Source: Flavobacterium sp. (GTDB lineage Bacteria; Bacteroidota; Bacteroidia; Flavobacteriales; Flavobacteriaceae). Taken from it: 64,000 bases of DNA. The stretch spans positions 288,502-352,501 of the forward strand of contig JAQSDU010000007.1 in assembly GCA_029946065.1 (NCBI GenBank), written 5' to 3'. The stretch's first letter is position 1; every line of letters starts with the position of its first letter. Below the pieces are notes generated by a model. That model had not been told where the DNA came from. It searched no databases and saw only the letters and a list, made by a program, of their open reading frames with translations. Below are positions 39,185-49,581 of this stretch, in pieces. The translations under genes were made by a program, and so were the position numbers.

Positions 39185-41485
39185 TTAAAACGGATATCCA
39201 ATGGCAAGATTAAAAACCAAATTCTCCTTCCGCCAGCCTCCGCTTCCAAAATTAATATCATCAATCACCCAGCGATCATTTTTGGGTCCGTAAGGAAGTC
39301 GCAGTGGGAACGCCAAATCGGTTCGCAATACCAAAAACGAAAAATCGAAACGCAATCCAACGCCCGTACCAACGGCAATTTCACTCAGAAATTTGTTCGA
39401 AAATTGAGCACCTGGTTTTTCGGGATCGTCATTCAGCAGCCAGATGTTCCCGGCATCGACAAAAATAGCGCCTTTTACGATGCTATAAATTTTTGCACGG
39501 AATTCCGTGTTCAATTCCAGTTTTAGATCGCCTGATTGATCAGGAAGAAATGAACTGCCAGCTACTTCTGGTTTATAAGAACCTGGACCAATGGATCTCG
39601 CCCTGAAAGCCCTTATACTGTTCGTTCCGCCGATAAAAAACTGCTTGATGAACGGCATTGACGTCGAATTACCATATGCAAATCCGGAACCAACAATGAT
39701 TCGGCTTGCCAGTTGCGACTCTTCACCGAATTTGTGAAAATGCCTGAACTCGGCTTCTAATTTCACATATTGGCTGAACGGCACATTAAAAACGCTAATG
39801 GTATCGCCTTTTTTTGCATTTGCACCGGTCGCTAAACCGGCGATCGTTCCGGCAACGTCCAATCCGCCTTTGAAATAGATGGTGTTTTTCTTTCTTTTGT
39901 TCATCGTATTCGTGTAGGTATAGGAATATGTAGGGCCGAAAATCAATTGCTTCTCTATGACTTTTGCCAGCGATGGTATTGAATCTATTTCACTTTGGTA
40001 TAAAGGCGTTACGTTTTGTGGACTTACAAGCGTAATATCAGTGATGTTGAGTTGGTGTTCCTTTCGGATATTTTCCTTCCATAGATAACCAAACGAACCT
40101 TTAAACGTATTCAATGAATACAATTTCGACCGCTCCTCATATTCATAACTGATACTGGCTTTTGTCTTGGGAACATAGCCATTTGATGATTTTAATTTGA
40201 TTGGAGCGATAAATCTTGGCCATACCAAACTCACTTCCGAACCAATCCGATACACATTAAATCCTTTATTCTGCCCGGAAACCTGCGCTTCAATGCCGCC
40301 AAATACAGAAATATTGAGTAATTCTGCGCCATGAAAAGTGTTGAGATTGCTCCAGTCGACGTTAATTTCTGAACCGGTATAATTGGCAGAATTGGTTTTT
40401 GCGAGTAATTTTAAGCGGATTTGCTTCCGCGGAAGCGGTGTCAGATAATAATAGGAATCCAGAAAATCCCCAAGTGTATCCGCCACAACGAAATCATTTT
40501 TCACGAATTTAAAAACACCAAGATTAACGAGGCGATTGAGTGAAAGGTTGTGGTTTTTTCGACTGTAAACATCGCCTTTTTCCATATAAAGTGCACGGTC
40601 AAAAATTCGTGGTTTGAAAAGCTTTGCAGAATCAATTATCGTAAAGTTTTTATAGGATTGCTGTGCATCCGAAAGATAAAAAACCGTGTCTTTGATGGAA
40701 TAGTTAGGATAAATGATTACGTCATTAATGCGGTATATTTTGCGCGATTTTGAAGGCGTATCCTCTTTCACTTTAAGCGTTAAAGCAACGGTTCTGTCTG
40801 CATTTGTGCTATCTACCTGAATTTTTAAGAAATCTGGGTTGAAGAAATAAAAACCTTGATTTTTAAGCCTATCGTCAATACGATCCCTTTCTGCTTTGAT
40901 GATATCGAGGTTATATGCATCACCTTTTTTCAATAAAGAACGGTTTTGCATTTTCGCGATGGCTTGCTCCAAATCTGTCGAATCCGAAGGAAAAATTACT
41001 TCTCGAATTTTATATTGCTTTCCGGGTTTTACGGTATACTCGGCTGTCGATGTCTTGCCATGGCGTGTTGAATCAGATGCTGGAGTAACTTTAAAATAGC
41101 CGTGATTTTCTGAAAAATTCCGAAGTACGTCTTCGTTATATTTCAAGTCGACCTGGCTAAACAACACAGGCGGTTCTCCCACCTTATATTTGAGCCAGTG
41201 TCGGAATCCTTTTTCTTTTTTCACATTGCCCGCAAGATTAAAGAAGAATAGTTTTGGTCTTAATCCTAAAAATGAGGCATTTGGTTTTGGTCGCGGCAGT
41301 TCTTTGAGCTGTTTTTGCAATGCCTTTCGTTCTTTTTTAGAAATGGTAGAATCTTCAACTTTAACAGTGGCACCGGTGTATAACAATTCGCCGTCTGCCA
41401 AATATTTGGTATTGCTGCAACCGTAAGCGATAAGCAGCAGTAAAAATCCGGTAATCAGATGGTATTTATTTTTGATTTGTTTCAT
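39185..41485 (-). CDS. tamL: Lipoprotein Omp85-family protein (TamL, lipid-anchored TamA/BamA-like)
   Basis: 766 residues from the ATG at 41485, where MKQIKNKYHLITGFLLLLIA is followed by a Cys lipobox (YGCSNTKYL). The longer frame to 41644 lies inside tamB and is unsupported. POTRA-like repeats fill the N-terminal half, and the last 350 or so residues are a barrel with FFIGGTNSIRAFRARSIGPG and a C-terminal AIGYPF strand. TamL is the lipid-anchored relative of TamA known in Flavobacterium and is linked to outer-membrane homeostasis with TamB. Its start overlaps the end of tamB by 20 bases, so the pair is co-translated. Confidence 0.93.
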   Translation of the reverse strand: MKQIKNKYHLITGFLLLLIAYGCSNTKYLADGELLYTGATVKVEDSTISKKERKALQKQLKELPRPKPNASFLGLRPKLFFFNLAGNVKKEKGFRHWLKYKVGEPPVLFSQVDLKYNEDVLRNFSENHGYFKVTPASDSTRHGKTSTAEYTVKPGKQYKIREVIFPSDSTDLEQAIAKMQNRSLLKKGDAYNLDIIKAERDRIDDRLKNQGFYFFNPDFLKIQVDSTNADRTVALTLKVKEDTPSKSRKIYRINDVIIYPNYSIKDTVFYLSDAQQSYKNFTIIDSAKLFKPRIFDRALYMEKGDVYSRKNHNLSLNRLVNLGVFKFVKNDFVVADTLGDFLDSYYYLTPLPRKQIRLKLLAKTNSANYTGSEINVDWSNLNTFHGAELLNISVFGGIEAQVSGQNKGFNVYRIGSEVSLVWPRFIAPIKLKSSNGYVPKTKASISYEYEERSKLYSLNTFKGSFGYLWKENIRKEHQLNITDITLVSPQNVTPLYQSEIDSIPSLAKVIEKQLIFGPTYSYTYTNTMNKRKKNTIYFKGGLDVAGTIAGLATGANAKKGDTISVFNVPFSQYVKLEAEFRHFHKFGEESQLASRIIVGSGFAYGNSTSMPFIKQFFIGGTNSIRAFRARSIGPGSYKPEVAGSSFLPDQSGDLKLELNTEFRAKIYSIVKGAIFVDAGNIWLLNDDPEKPGAQFSNKFLSEIAVGTGVGLRFDFSFLVLRTDLAFPLRLPYGPKNDRWVIDDINFGSGGWRKENLVFNLAIGYPF

Positions 41486-44400
41486 CTGCTTTTTGTTTTG
41501 CGGCTTTTGCTTTTTCTCGTTCTTTCTTCTCGCGTTTTTCCCGACGCTCATTTTCAGCGAGGTCTTTTTCTTCTTGTGTTCTGTGAAATAATTCACGAAA
41601 TTTATTGTAACTGATAGTGATGATAAACGCAACGCCCGTTTCAATCACTTCGCCTTGCAATGCGACCTCATATTCATTTTTACGATAAGCACGCACCATG
41701 TAGCGGCCGTCTTTTGTGATTTGATAATCCACCGATACATCACCCGCAATATTATTGGTTTCTTGATTACTTTCCTGCGATTTTTCGAGTCCAAAGCTAC
41801 TGCCGACAGTAACTTTTAGTCTGTCGTTTAGTAGTTTTTTAGAAATGCCCACATTCAGATCGGTACGGTTTTCTTTTGTGCCGGTGGTATAATCTTCTGT
41901 CGATTCTAAATCAAAACTCAATTCAAAACCATTGATCAAATCACCAGCAAGATTGTTTAGCTGTTGCGAAAGTATTTTGCTCACACTTTGTCGCGCCAAT
42001 GAATTTGCGTTGGCACCATCGGCTTCACTTGCAAACGGGTTTTCGCCGATAAAACGATTCAGCAGTAATAATGCAAAAACTTGTTTGTTCAACTCCGAAG
42101 GTTCTGTTCGCAATTGCGCTAGTTTTGTTTGCGTATTGTTGATAATATCTGCTGAAACGCTGTTGTTACCATCAGGTAAAACGATGTCGAAAGTAATGTC
42201 TGGTTTCATCAAATCGCCATTCATTTTGAGTTCGGTTTCAAATGGAATTTTTTGTTTATAGGTATTTCTGATTTCCGGAGCAATATCGCCCAATTGATCA
42301 TCAAGCAAATCAATGGGCGGCGCATCGGTTTTATAAACAGCCGTAATGCTCACAGTAGCTTGAGTCGGTTCACCTGTCCACAAAATATAGCTACCCTCTT
42401 TAATGTCAAATTTTCTTTTGATAAGGTTAAAAGTCATCTCATACGAACCTTCTGTAAATTCGTATTTTCCTGTAAGTGTCGTTTTTCCAGATGGATCGAT
42501 GCCGCCGTTCAAACGCGCTTCGCCTTTTAATTTCAAAAAATCGCCGTTGCTTTTATCAATAATCAACGACAATTCCGCTTTTTTGTCAATTTCGATGTTT
42601 ACGGAAGCATTGATTCCTTTGATTTTTGTTTGTGCGATAGAATCCATTGGTGTGATCAACATGACTTGTTTCGGTGCATCGCGATCAACAAATTCAACAA
42701 TTCCTTCACGGTCTTCAATTGACGGATCGGATTGTGGTAAGACAACGGTGAATTTTGTGTTTTCGTTGATTTTAACATCACCTTCAACGATTGGATTGCC
42801 AATGTCTCCGCGGACTTTCAGTTTTGTATCGATATACAATTCGCCATAATACAAATCATTGTCTTTGTCTTTTGAATTGATTGCCTTGAAATTATCGGCA
42901 TTGATATTCATATCAAAACCGTAATCTTTAAAATCTGTCGTATTGATAGTTCCGGTCAGCACTAGCGGATTATCGTTTTCGTCGTAAATCGTAAATTTCC
43001 CAAGATTAATGCCGCTTTCATCAATGGTAATTTCGTCGTTGATGTCTTTAAATTTAGAGTTGAGTTGTGAGATTTTTAAACCGATATCATTGAATTGCAA
43101 TTTTCCGTTAACTTTTGGAGCATCAACTGTGCCATTGACAACAAATTTACCATTCAAAAATCCAGTACTTTCGGTCACATTACCCATTGTAAAACCTTGA
43201 ATACTTTCTAAATTGAGCTTATTGATATCGAGATCCATATCAAGTGCACCGGTGTCAGTACGGTAATTCCCGTCGAGATTCACCTGATTGCCTTGCCCAG
43301 TAATTTCGACTTTTGCATTGAGCGTATTGGCAATTTCATTATTGACCTTGATATTGATATTTCCTAATGTATCTTTTTGGAAATTAAAATTTTCGATATT
43401 CAAATCAGCCGTAAATGTCGCGGTGGTGTTGAGGTTTTTTAAAAGCGCATCACCGTTGATATTGCCGCCGATTGACAACTTGTCTTTTTTAATGAAACTT
43501 GTAATGGTTTCTATTTTGAAATCTTTAAAATTTAGCGCAATTGGTGCGTCAGGAGTTGTAGATTCCGATTGTATTTTTATCGTACTTCCTCCATTGCTGA
43601 GTTCAAGGTTTTGTATGTTAATACCATTTTTAGCCAATATCAACCTATTGTCAGTCGGAATTGCCCAGTTTTCATAATTCAGCAAGAATCCTTCGGGCAA
43701 TAATTTAACGATTTGCTTGCCATCGCTACCTTCGAGCGTTCCTGAAAGCAGGTATTGGTCTTTGTTTTTAACGTCCTTTAGGTTCAATGTGTAAGCAACC
43801 AAATTGTCTTTTACGTTTCCTGTAATTGCTGTGTATGGCAATTCGAGTGCATCATTTTTGATGTTATCTACGACCAAACCATAGGTTAATCCGTCGTTTT
43901 CGGTATTGATTTTTAAAACGGCATTTGAAATGGTATTGGCGCCATAAATTACTTTTGGAATTGTGCCGTTTACGACTAGTGTATCCCCCACAGAATTATA
44001 ACCACCGCTAATGTTAATCGGTTCAAGGCCTTTTAAATTTGGAATTATTTTCAATAAAATCGGATCATTTTGGATTGCCAAATTAAACGCTAACTGCTGT
44101 GGTTCAGTTTTCGCTTTTTTCGCTTTTTGATTTGTATTGTAATATTTGGCAATCGAATTCGAAAGCGCCGTTGGCAGTTGTGAGAGTTTGTATTTTCCAT
44201 CAACCGCCAATTCTAAAAATTGTGAACGAATGTTCATTGTATTTCTTTCGGCATCAGCCGTAGCGATAACATTAATAGTATCCAATGTAAATTGGTCAGT
44301 CGTTGCCAATGTAAAGTCGTAAATTTTTACTTTACCGTTTAGATAATCCAAATCGGCTGTCGGAATATCAGCATCAATAACTCCGCGCAATTTTAAGGGA

Positions 44401-46517
44401 CCGGCATGCAGATTTAGTTTTTCTAAATCGGCGATATCAACACTCATTTTTAATTTCACTTGCGGATATTTTCCTTTGAAACTGCCATCGGCGGCAAGTT
44501 TGAAAGATAAATTTGGATCATTCATTCCAGCAACAGCGTCAAAAAAGCCATTGTTGATTTTGCCTTTTACATTGAGATTTTTGTAGGTATATTTATTAAA
44601 ATCAGCCTTGATGATTTTTGCGTCAACGTTGGCAGTTGCGGTTTTCGGATTAAGTCCAATGCCTTTTACTTTTGCGGAAAGACTTATTTTTCCAATCGAA
44701 TCATTTTTCAAAAGTTTGCCAACATCAAATTGATCCAACGTCGCATCGGCGTCATATTTTTCACGATTTTTAACGCGTCGGTCGAAAGATGCTTTGATTT
44801 TTGCATTTCCAAAACTGCTCGTCACGTTCATGTTGGTAGAAAAATTGTTGATTTTCCCTTTGAATGTGCCTTTGGCTGAAAAATTCGTTGGAAGCGCAAT
44901 GGTATTCGGAAGTATCCCTTTGGGTAGGAATTCGTTGACATCTTTTGAAGTCGATTGAAAATTGCGCAACCTAAGATCCAAATAAGCATTTTTCACATCA
45001 GGAAGTCCTACAATTCTTCCGCTTGCGGCGATTTTGGTGTTACCGATGCCGCTAATTTCGAGATTCGGAATCTGAATGTCTTTGACTTTTCCGGAAACGC
45101 GACTGTTAATCGCCATAATACCGTTTGGATTGTCTTTGAACGGACTAGTGTTTTCTAATGTTGGCGCAAAAAGCAAAACGTCTTTAAACCCAAGTTGGCT
45201 TCCAGATAAATTGGCATTCACTTCGAGTTCACCCACATTTTTACTCACGGCATCAAGCGATGGATAACCAACGACGATGTTGTCTTTTAATACTGTTTGT
45301 GGTGTTTTTAAGTACAAATTTTTCAACGAAGCGCCTTTTTCGCCATAGAAAAAATCAGTTTTTAAGGACTGGATATCAACGCCGCTTTTGTCTTTTGCAG
45401 TTAGCGAAGCGATAGTTCCGGAGATTATATTGGGTGAATAGGAGAATTTTTCCGCCTCAAGATTGAAATTAGAAATATCCAAATCTTTATAATCGATGCC
45501 CTTTTTGACTGGAATTGCATTTTCATCCTTGAATTTTAAAGCCAGATTTTTAAAAGAGCCATCGTTTATTTTTACTTTCCAATTGTTGGGAGATTTTGCG
45601 GTTGAAGTTGCAACTGTTGTGGCTTTTTTCAATTGCTTTCCTATATTGACGGCCGCTTTTGTGTTTTCCAAAGCAATGCTTTCAATGTCAATATTTTGTT
45701 TTTCAAAGTCGATGGAATTGATTTTTACCAATAGTTTTTTCAAATCGGTATCGAAATTAAGTTTACTACCATCGTTTGCATAACCGACTTTGATATTAGA
45801 CAAATCGAGATCTTGAATTTTTAATTTTAAATAGGTTTTTTGTGTAGTGGTTTCGGCGATTTTTGTTGTATTGGCGGCTATTCCTTGTTTCAGTAGGCCC
45901 TTAAATCCATCTATTTTTATTTTTGGGATTTCAAAATTCATATTGTCCAAATCGAATTTTTCAATCTTTGTATCAAAATGAGTCAGGCTGAAATTCAGGT
46001 CGTTTTTCGCAATCGCGTCGTTATATTTAATCTTGATGCTATCGAGGTTGACTTTGTGCAGTGAGAATTTCATTGGTGCCGACGAATCTTCTTCCTTTTT
46101 TGGCGAAGCGAATGCTTTTATGATATAATCGAAATTGAATACCGATTCAGAATTACGGTTGATATGTGCGGTTGCGCCTTCAAGATTGATAGAATTGATT
46201 TCGACTTCATTGTCTAAAAGCTTGAATAGACTGATGTCAACAGCGAGTTTTTTGCCATACAAAAGCGTGTCTTTGGCTTGGTCTTCGAAATAAAATCCTT
46301 CTAACACTACTTTTTTAGGAAGTCCGATAGCAATGTGATCAATAACAACTTTCGTATGGATTTTATCTTCTAAATAACTGACCGCTTTATCTTTAATAAT
46401 ATTTTGGAAATACGGAATTTGTACCAACACAACAATAAGCAAGAACAATCCGATGATACTTCCGACTGTCCACGCCAATATTTTTAGCCCTTTTTTTACG
46501 TGTTTGTTTAAAGCCAT
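41466..46517 (-). CDS. tamB: TamB-like translocation/assembly protein
   Basis: 1683 residues. An N-terminal membrane anchor (about 10-32) is followed by a long AsmA-like repetitive beta region and a C-terminal TamB (DUF490) domain at about 1300-1640, e.g. KFTVVLPQSDPSIEDREGIV and GKYEFTEGSYEMTF. The tail is highly charged (Lys/Glu-rich). TamB-like proteins form periplasm-spanning hydrophobic grooves that carry phospholipids or aid outer-membrane protein assembly. It is upstream of and overlaps tamL. Well supported by length and domain order. Confidence 0.93.
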   Translation of the reverse strand: MALNKHVKKGLKILAWTVGSIIGLFLLIVVLVQIPYFQNIIKDKAVSYLEDKIHTKVVIDHIAIGLPKKVVLEGFYFEDQAKDTLLYGKKLAVDISLFKLLDNEVEINSINLEGATAHINRNSESVFNFDYIIKAFASPKKEEDSSAPMKFSLHKVNLDSIKIKYNDAIAKNDLNFSLTHFDTKIEKFDLDNMNFEIPKIKIDGFKGLLKQGIAANTTKIAETTTQKTYLKLKIQDLDLSNIKVGYANDGSKLNFDTDLKKLLVKINSIDFEKQNIDIESIALENTKAAVNIGKQLKKATTVATSTAKSPNNWKVKINDGSFKNLALKFKDENAIPVKKGIDYKDLDISNFNLEAEKFSYSPNIISGTIASLTAKDKSGVDIQSLKTDFFYGEKGASLKNLYLKTPQTVLKDNIVVGYPSLDAVSKNVGELEVNANLSGSQLGFKDVLLFAPTLENTSPFKDNPNGIMAINSRVSGKVKDIQIPNLEISGIGNTKIAASGRIVGLPDVKNAYLDLRLRNFQSTSKDVNEFLPKGILPNTIALPTNFSAKGTFKGKINNFSTNMNVTSSFGNAKIKASFDRRVKNREKYDADATLDQFDVGKLLKNDSIGKISLSAKVKGIGLNPKTATANVDAKIIKADFNKYTYKNLNVKGKINNGFFDAVAGMNDPNLSFKLAADGSFKGKYPQVKLKMSVDIADLEKLNLHAGPLKLRGVIDADIPTADLDYLNGKVKIYDFTLATTDQFTLDTINVIATADAERNTMNIRSQFLELAVDGKYKLSQLPTALSNSIAKYYNTNQKAKKAKTEPQQLAFNLAIQNDPILLKIIPNLKGLEPINISGGYNSVGDTLVVNGTIPKVIYGANTISNAVLKINTENDGLTYGLVVDNIKNDALELPYTAITGNVKDNLVAYTLNLKDVKNKDQYLLSGTLEGSDGKQIVKLLPEGFLLNYENWAIPTDNRLILAKNGINIQNLELSNGGSTIKIQSESTTPDAPIALNFKDFKIETITSFIKKDKLSIGGNINGDALLKNLNTTATFTADLNIENFNFQKDTLGNINIKVNNEIANTLNAKVEITGQGNQVNLDGNYRTDTGALDMDLDINKLNLESIQGFTMGNVTESTGFLNGKFVVNGTVDAPKVNGKLQFNDIGLKISQLNSKFKDINDEITIDESGINLGKFTIYDENDNPLVLTGTINTTDFKDYGFDMNINADNFKAINSKDKDNDLYYGELYIDTKLKVRGDIGNPIVEGDVKINENTKFTVVLPQSDPSIEDREGIVEFVDRDAPKQVMLITPMDSIAQTKIKGINASVNIEIDKKAELSLIIDKSNGDFLKLKGEARLNGGIDPSGKTTLTGKYEFTEGSYEMTFNLIKRKFDIKEGSYILWTGEPTQATVSITAVYKTDAPPIDLLDDQLGDIAPEIRNTYKQKIPFETELKMNGDLMKPDITFDIVLPDGNNSVSADIINNTQTKLAQLRTEPSELNKQVFALLLLNRFIGENPFASEADGANANSLARQSVSKILSQQLNNLAGDLINGFELSFDLESTEDYTTGTKENRTDLNVGISKKLLNDRLKVTVGSSFGLEKSQESNQETNNIAGDVSVDYQITKDGRYMVRAYRKNEYEVALQGEVIETGVAFIITISYNKFRELFHRTQEEKDLAENERREKREKKEREKAKAAKQKADETNQK

Positions 46518-46906
46518 ATCTTATGTTAATGTCTTAAATGTACCAATTCTAAATTCGTTTTCTCCCAATAAAAAGTAAAAATTAGGTTTAGAGGATTTTT
46601 TAAATCAGAATTTTACGACAACTTTTCGCTACAAAGATGTTGAATTTGTAGTTTTGGAAGTTATAGTTTAAAGCGATTATGTTGTATAATTTGGGGAAGT
46701 CGAAATTTAAAATTTAAAAGTAAAGGGCAGTTCTTTCAACTTTCGGCTTTTAACTTCCCACTCTAAATGTCATCTTGTCATATATATTTCCGCCATTATT
46801 TCCTAAAACTGACAATTCTCTCTATTTTCTGCTGTGGCACAAAGATTGTTTTATGCACGACATCAAATAATTCGAATCACATTAAAAATTTAAATAACAA
46901 ACAAAA
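46518..46906. other. 389-base intergenic region between tamB and dnaK
   Basis: No gene is seen. It holds the divergent promoter regions of tamB and dnaK. The dnaK side has a sigma-54-like element (46835-46850). The middle contains a low-complexity AT stretch and a TTCAACTTTCGGCTTTTAAC repeat-like piece. No obvious CIRCE element (TTAGCACTC-N9-GAGTGCTAA) is present. Confidence 0.6.
46835..46850 (+). promoter_or_regulatory. Possible sigma-54-like promoter ahead of dnaK
   Basis: TGGCAC-AAAGA-TTGTT has the -24 TGGCAC and a -12 TTG but a T where GC is usual (TTGTT for TTGCA). It lies 57 bases before the dnaK ATG. It is weaker than the 19102 site. Confidence 0.35.
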
Positions 46907-48790
46907 ATGGGTAAAATAATTGGAATTGACTTAGGAACGACCAACTCTTGCGTTTCTGTAATGGAAGGACAAGAAGCAGTAGTAATTCCTAATTCAGAAG
47001 GAAAAAGAACTACACCGTCTGTAATTGCATTCGTTGAAGGCGGTGAAATTAAAGTAGGTGACGCTGCCAAAAGACAAGCGGTGACTAATCCTACCAAAAC
47101 GATTGCTTCTATCAAACGTTTCGTAGGTCATAGTTATGACGAAACTATCGATGAAGCAAAGAGAGTTCCGTATTCAGTAGTAAAAGGCGACAATAATACA
47201 CCACGTGTTGATATTGACGGACGTCTTTATACTTCTCAGGAATTGTCTGCCATGACATTACAAAAAATGAAAAAAACAGCCGAAGACTATTTAGGTCAGA
47301 CGGTTACAGAAGCGGTTATTACTGTTCCTGCTTACTTTAACGATGCGCAACGTCAGGCTACGAAAGAAGCTGGAGAAATTGCTGGTCTAAAAGTAATGCG
47401 TATCATCAACGAACCAACGGCTGCAGCTTTGGCTTATGGTTTGGATAAAAAAGGAATTGACCAAAAAATTGCAGTTTACGATTTAGGTGGTGGTACTTTT
47501 GATATTTCTATCCTTGAATTAGGAGATGGTGTATTCGAAGTATTGTCAACAAACGGAGATACTCACTTAGGAGGAGACGATTTTGACCAAGTAATCATCG
47601 ATTGGTTGGCAGACGAATTTAAGAATGACGAAGGCATCGATTTGCGTTTGGACCCAATGTCTTTACAACGTTTGAAAGAAGCTGCTGAAAAAGCTAAAAT
47701 TGAATTGTCTGCTGGTGCAGAAACAGAAATCAACCTTCCTTATGTTACGGCTACTGCTTCGGGACCGAAACACTTAGTGAAAAAATTGTCAAAAGCGAAA
47801 TTTGAGCAATTGGCAGACTCATTGATCAGAAGATCGATGGAACCGGTTGCAAAAGCGTTGAAAGATGCAGGTTTGTCAAAATCTGATATTGACGAAGTAA
47901 TTTTGGTTGGTGGTTCTACAAGAATCCCAAGAATCCAGGAAGAAGTGGAAAAATTCTTCGGCAAAAAACCATCAAAAGGAGTTAATCCTGACGAGGTTGT
48001 AGCTATTGGTGCTGCAATCCAAGGAGGTGTATTGTCAGGTGATGTAAAAGATGTATTGTTGTTAGACGTTACACCTTTGTCACTTGGAATCGAAACTATG
48101 GGTGGTGTTTTGACAAAATTAATCGAGTCGAACACAACTATTCCAACTAAAAAATCACAAGTTTTCTCTACCGCTGCAGATTCTCAACCAACCGTTGAAA
48201 TTCACGTTTTGCAAGGAGAAAGAGCGATGGCTGTTGATAACAAGACGATTGGTCGTTTCCACTTAGATGGAATTCCACCAGCACCAAGAGGTGTTCCGCA
48301 AATTGAAGTGACTTTCGACATCGATGCCAATGGTATCATCAAAGTTTCTGCAACTGACAAAGGAACCGGAAAATCACATGACATCCGTATCGAAGCTTCT
48401 TCTGGTTTGACTGCTGAAGAAATCGAAAGAATGAAAAAAGACGCTGAAGCTAACGCGGGAGCGGATAAAATAGCTAAAGAAAGAGCAGAAAAATTGAACG
48501 AAGCGGACAGTATGATTTTCCAAACAGAAAGCCAACTGAAAGAATTGGGAGAGAAATTAACTGACGATCACAAAACAGCGATTGAATATGCATTGACAGA
48601 ATTGAGATTGGCACACCAAAATCAAGATGTTGAAGCGATTCAGAAAGCTTTAGACAACATCAATGCTGCATGGAAAACCGCTACTGAAGCGATGTATGCA
48701 CAAGGCGAAGGACAGCCACAAGGAGAAGCAACGCAAGAAGCGCCACAAGGTGAAAATGTTCAGGATGTTGATTATGAAGAAGTGAAATAA
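46907..48790 (+). CDS. dnaK: Chaperone DnaK (Hsp70)
   Basis: 627 residues. ATPase domain signatures include [33 protein letters not shown] and [14 protein letters not shown]. The substrate domain begins near [17 protein letters not shown], and the C-terminal tail ends DVDYEEVK. Expected partners GrpE and DnaJ are not in this window. The gene has its own terminators and no neighbours in operon. Confidence 0.98.
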   Translation: MGKIIGIDLGTTNSCVSVMEGQEAVVIPNSEGKRTTPSVIAFVEGGEIKVGDAAKRQAVTNPTKTIASIKRFVGHSYDETIDEAKRVPYSVVKGDNNTPRVDIDGRLYTSQELSAMTLQKMKKTAEDYLGQTVTEAVITVPAYFNDAQRQATKEAGEIAGLKVMRIINEPTAAALAYGLDKKGIDQKIAVYDLGGGTFDISILELGDGVFEVLSTNGDTHLGGDDFDQVIIDWLADEFKNDEGIDLRLDPMSLQRLKEAAEKAKIELSAGAETEINLPYVTATASGPKHLVKKLSKAKFEQLADSLIRRSMEPVAKALKDAGLSKSDIDEVILVGGSTRIPRIQEEVEKFFGKKPSKGVNPDEVVAIGAAIQGGVLSGDVKDVLLLDVTPLSLGIETMGGVLTKLIESNTTIPTKKSQVFSTAADSQPTVEIHVLQGERAMAVDNKTIGRFHLDGIPPAPRGVPQIEVTFDIDANGIIKVSATDKGTGKSHDIRIEASSGLTAEEIERMKKDAEANAGADKIAKERAEKLNEADSMIFQTESQLKELGEKLTDDHKTAIEYALTELRLAHQNQDVEAIQKALDNINAAWKTATEAMYAQGEGQPQGEATQEAPQGENVQDVDYEEVK

Positions 48791-48820
48791 GTATTGAGAT
48801 ACCAGTATTGAGAATGGAGA

Positions 48821-48846
48821 AAAGTGGACTTTAACGAGTCCACTTT
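48821..48846 (+). terminator. Rho-independent terminator of dnaK
   Basis: AAAGTGGACT (48821-48830) pairs with AGTCCACTTT (48837-48846), then a T run follows. It lies about 30 bases after the dnaK stop. Confidence 0.9.
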
Positions 48847-48854
48847 TTTTATGA

Positions 48855-48887
48855 AAAGCTTCCGGTCTTTTAAAAGCTGGAAGCTTT
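48855..48887. terminator. Second hairpin after dnaK
   Basis: AAAGCTTCC (48855-48863) and GGAAGCTTT (48879-48887) form a 9-bp stem with a following GTTTTAT. It may reinforce termination. Confidence 0.55.
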
Positions 48888-48961
48888 GTTTTATATACAA
48901 ACTGTTAAATGTTCACAATGATTTTATTTTTTTTGTAATTTCATCACCCTAAAAAAATAAC

Positions 48962-49549
48962 ATGAAAAAGATAATGTTGCTCATTGCATTTAGTTTGATT
49001 TGCACCGCAGGTTATTCTCAAAAGAAAAAGAAAGCTACGAAGAAATCTGCCACACCCACTGCATTAGCGAAAGCCGATAATTTGACTGCAGAACTGATTA
49101 AAAATAATTTCTTCGTTTTTGTCAATAACAAACCAAAAGATACACTTCTGGTTAAAAGTTTTGAAGGCAAAAAGTCGCCCGCCGATGTAAAAATCGTTCC
49201 ATTTGCTGCGAAAGGTTTGCCATTTTACGCTATCAGTTGGACAGAAGTTGCGGTAACAGAAACCAAATTAAAAACCGAAACCGCGACAACCATTATGACG
49301 CAAATCTGGGATGCGGCTTCAAAAACCAAAGTGTTAGACAATTTTCAAACCACGACCAATATCAAGGAAATTGTATTTTTGAACAATACACAAGCTTCAG
49401 AAACACGAGAGAAGGTGAGGAGAGAAGGTTTTGAATTTACGCTGCTGCCTGAAGGCGATGTCTTACTCAAAAACAAAACCCAGGAAAACAAGATGACTTA
49501 TGACGCGACGCTCAAAAAGTTTGGCAGTATTCCTGTCAAGAAGAAATAA
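48962..49549 (+). CDS. Hypothetical secreted protein
   Basis: 195 residues with a clear signal peptide (MKKIMLLIAFSLICTAGYSQ), followed by a Lys-rich stretch (KKKKATKKSATPT). The mature part has no recognised domain. It is separated from dnaK by terminators and closes at a bidirectional terminator. Confidence 0.75.
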   Translation: MKKIMLLIAFSLICTAGYSQKKKKATKKSATPTALAKADNLTAELIKNNFFVFVNNKPKDTLLVKSFEGKKSPADVKIVPFAAKGLPFYAISWTEVAVTETKLKTETATTIMTQIWDAASKTKVLDNFQTTTNIKEIVFLNNTQASETREKVRREGFEFTLLPEGDVLLKNKTQENKMTYDATLKKFGSIPVKKK

Positions 49550-49578
49550 AAAACGCCGGATTTGATGTCCGGCGTTTT
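49550..49578. terminator. Bidirectional rho-independent terminator
   Basis: AAAACGCCGGA (49550-49560) and TCCGGCGTTTT (49568-49578) form a perfect 11-bp stem. It ends the secreted-protein gene on the plus strand and the M56 gene (stop at 49582) on the minus strand. Confidence 0.9.
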
Positions 49579-49581
49579 CGT

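Noticed and set aside
41486..41644. N-terminal extension of tamL
   Set aside because: It lies inside tamB and precedes a clear lipoprotein signal.
46518..46906. CIRCE element for dnaK
   Set aside because: No TTAGCACTC-N9-GAGTGCTAA pattern is present in the region.
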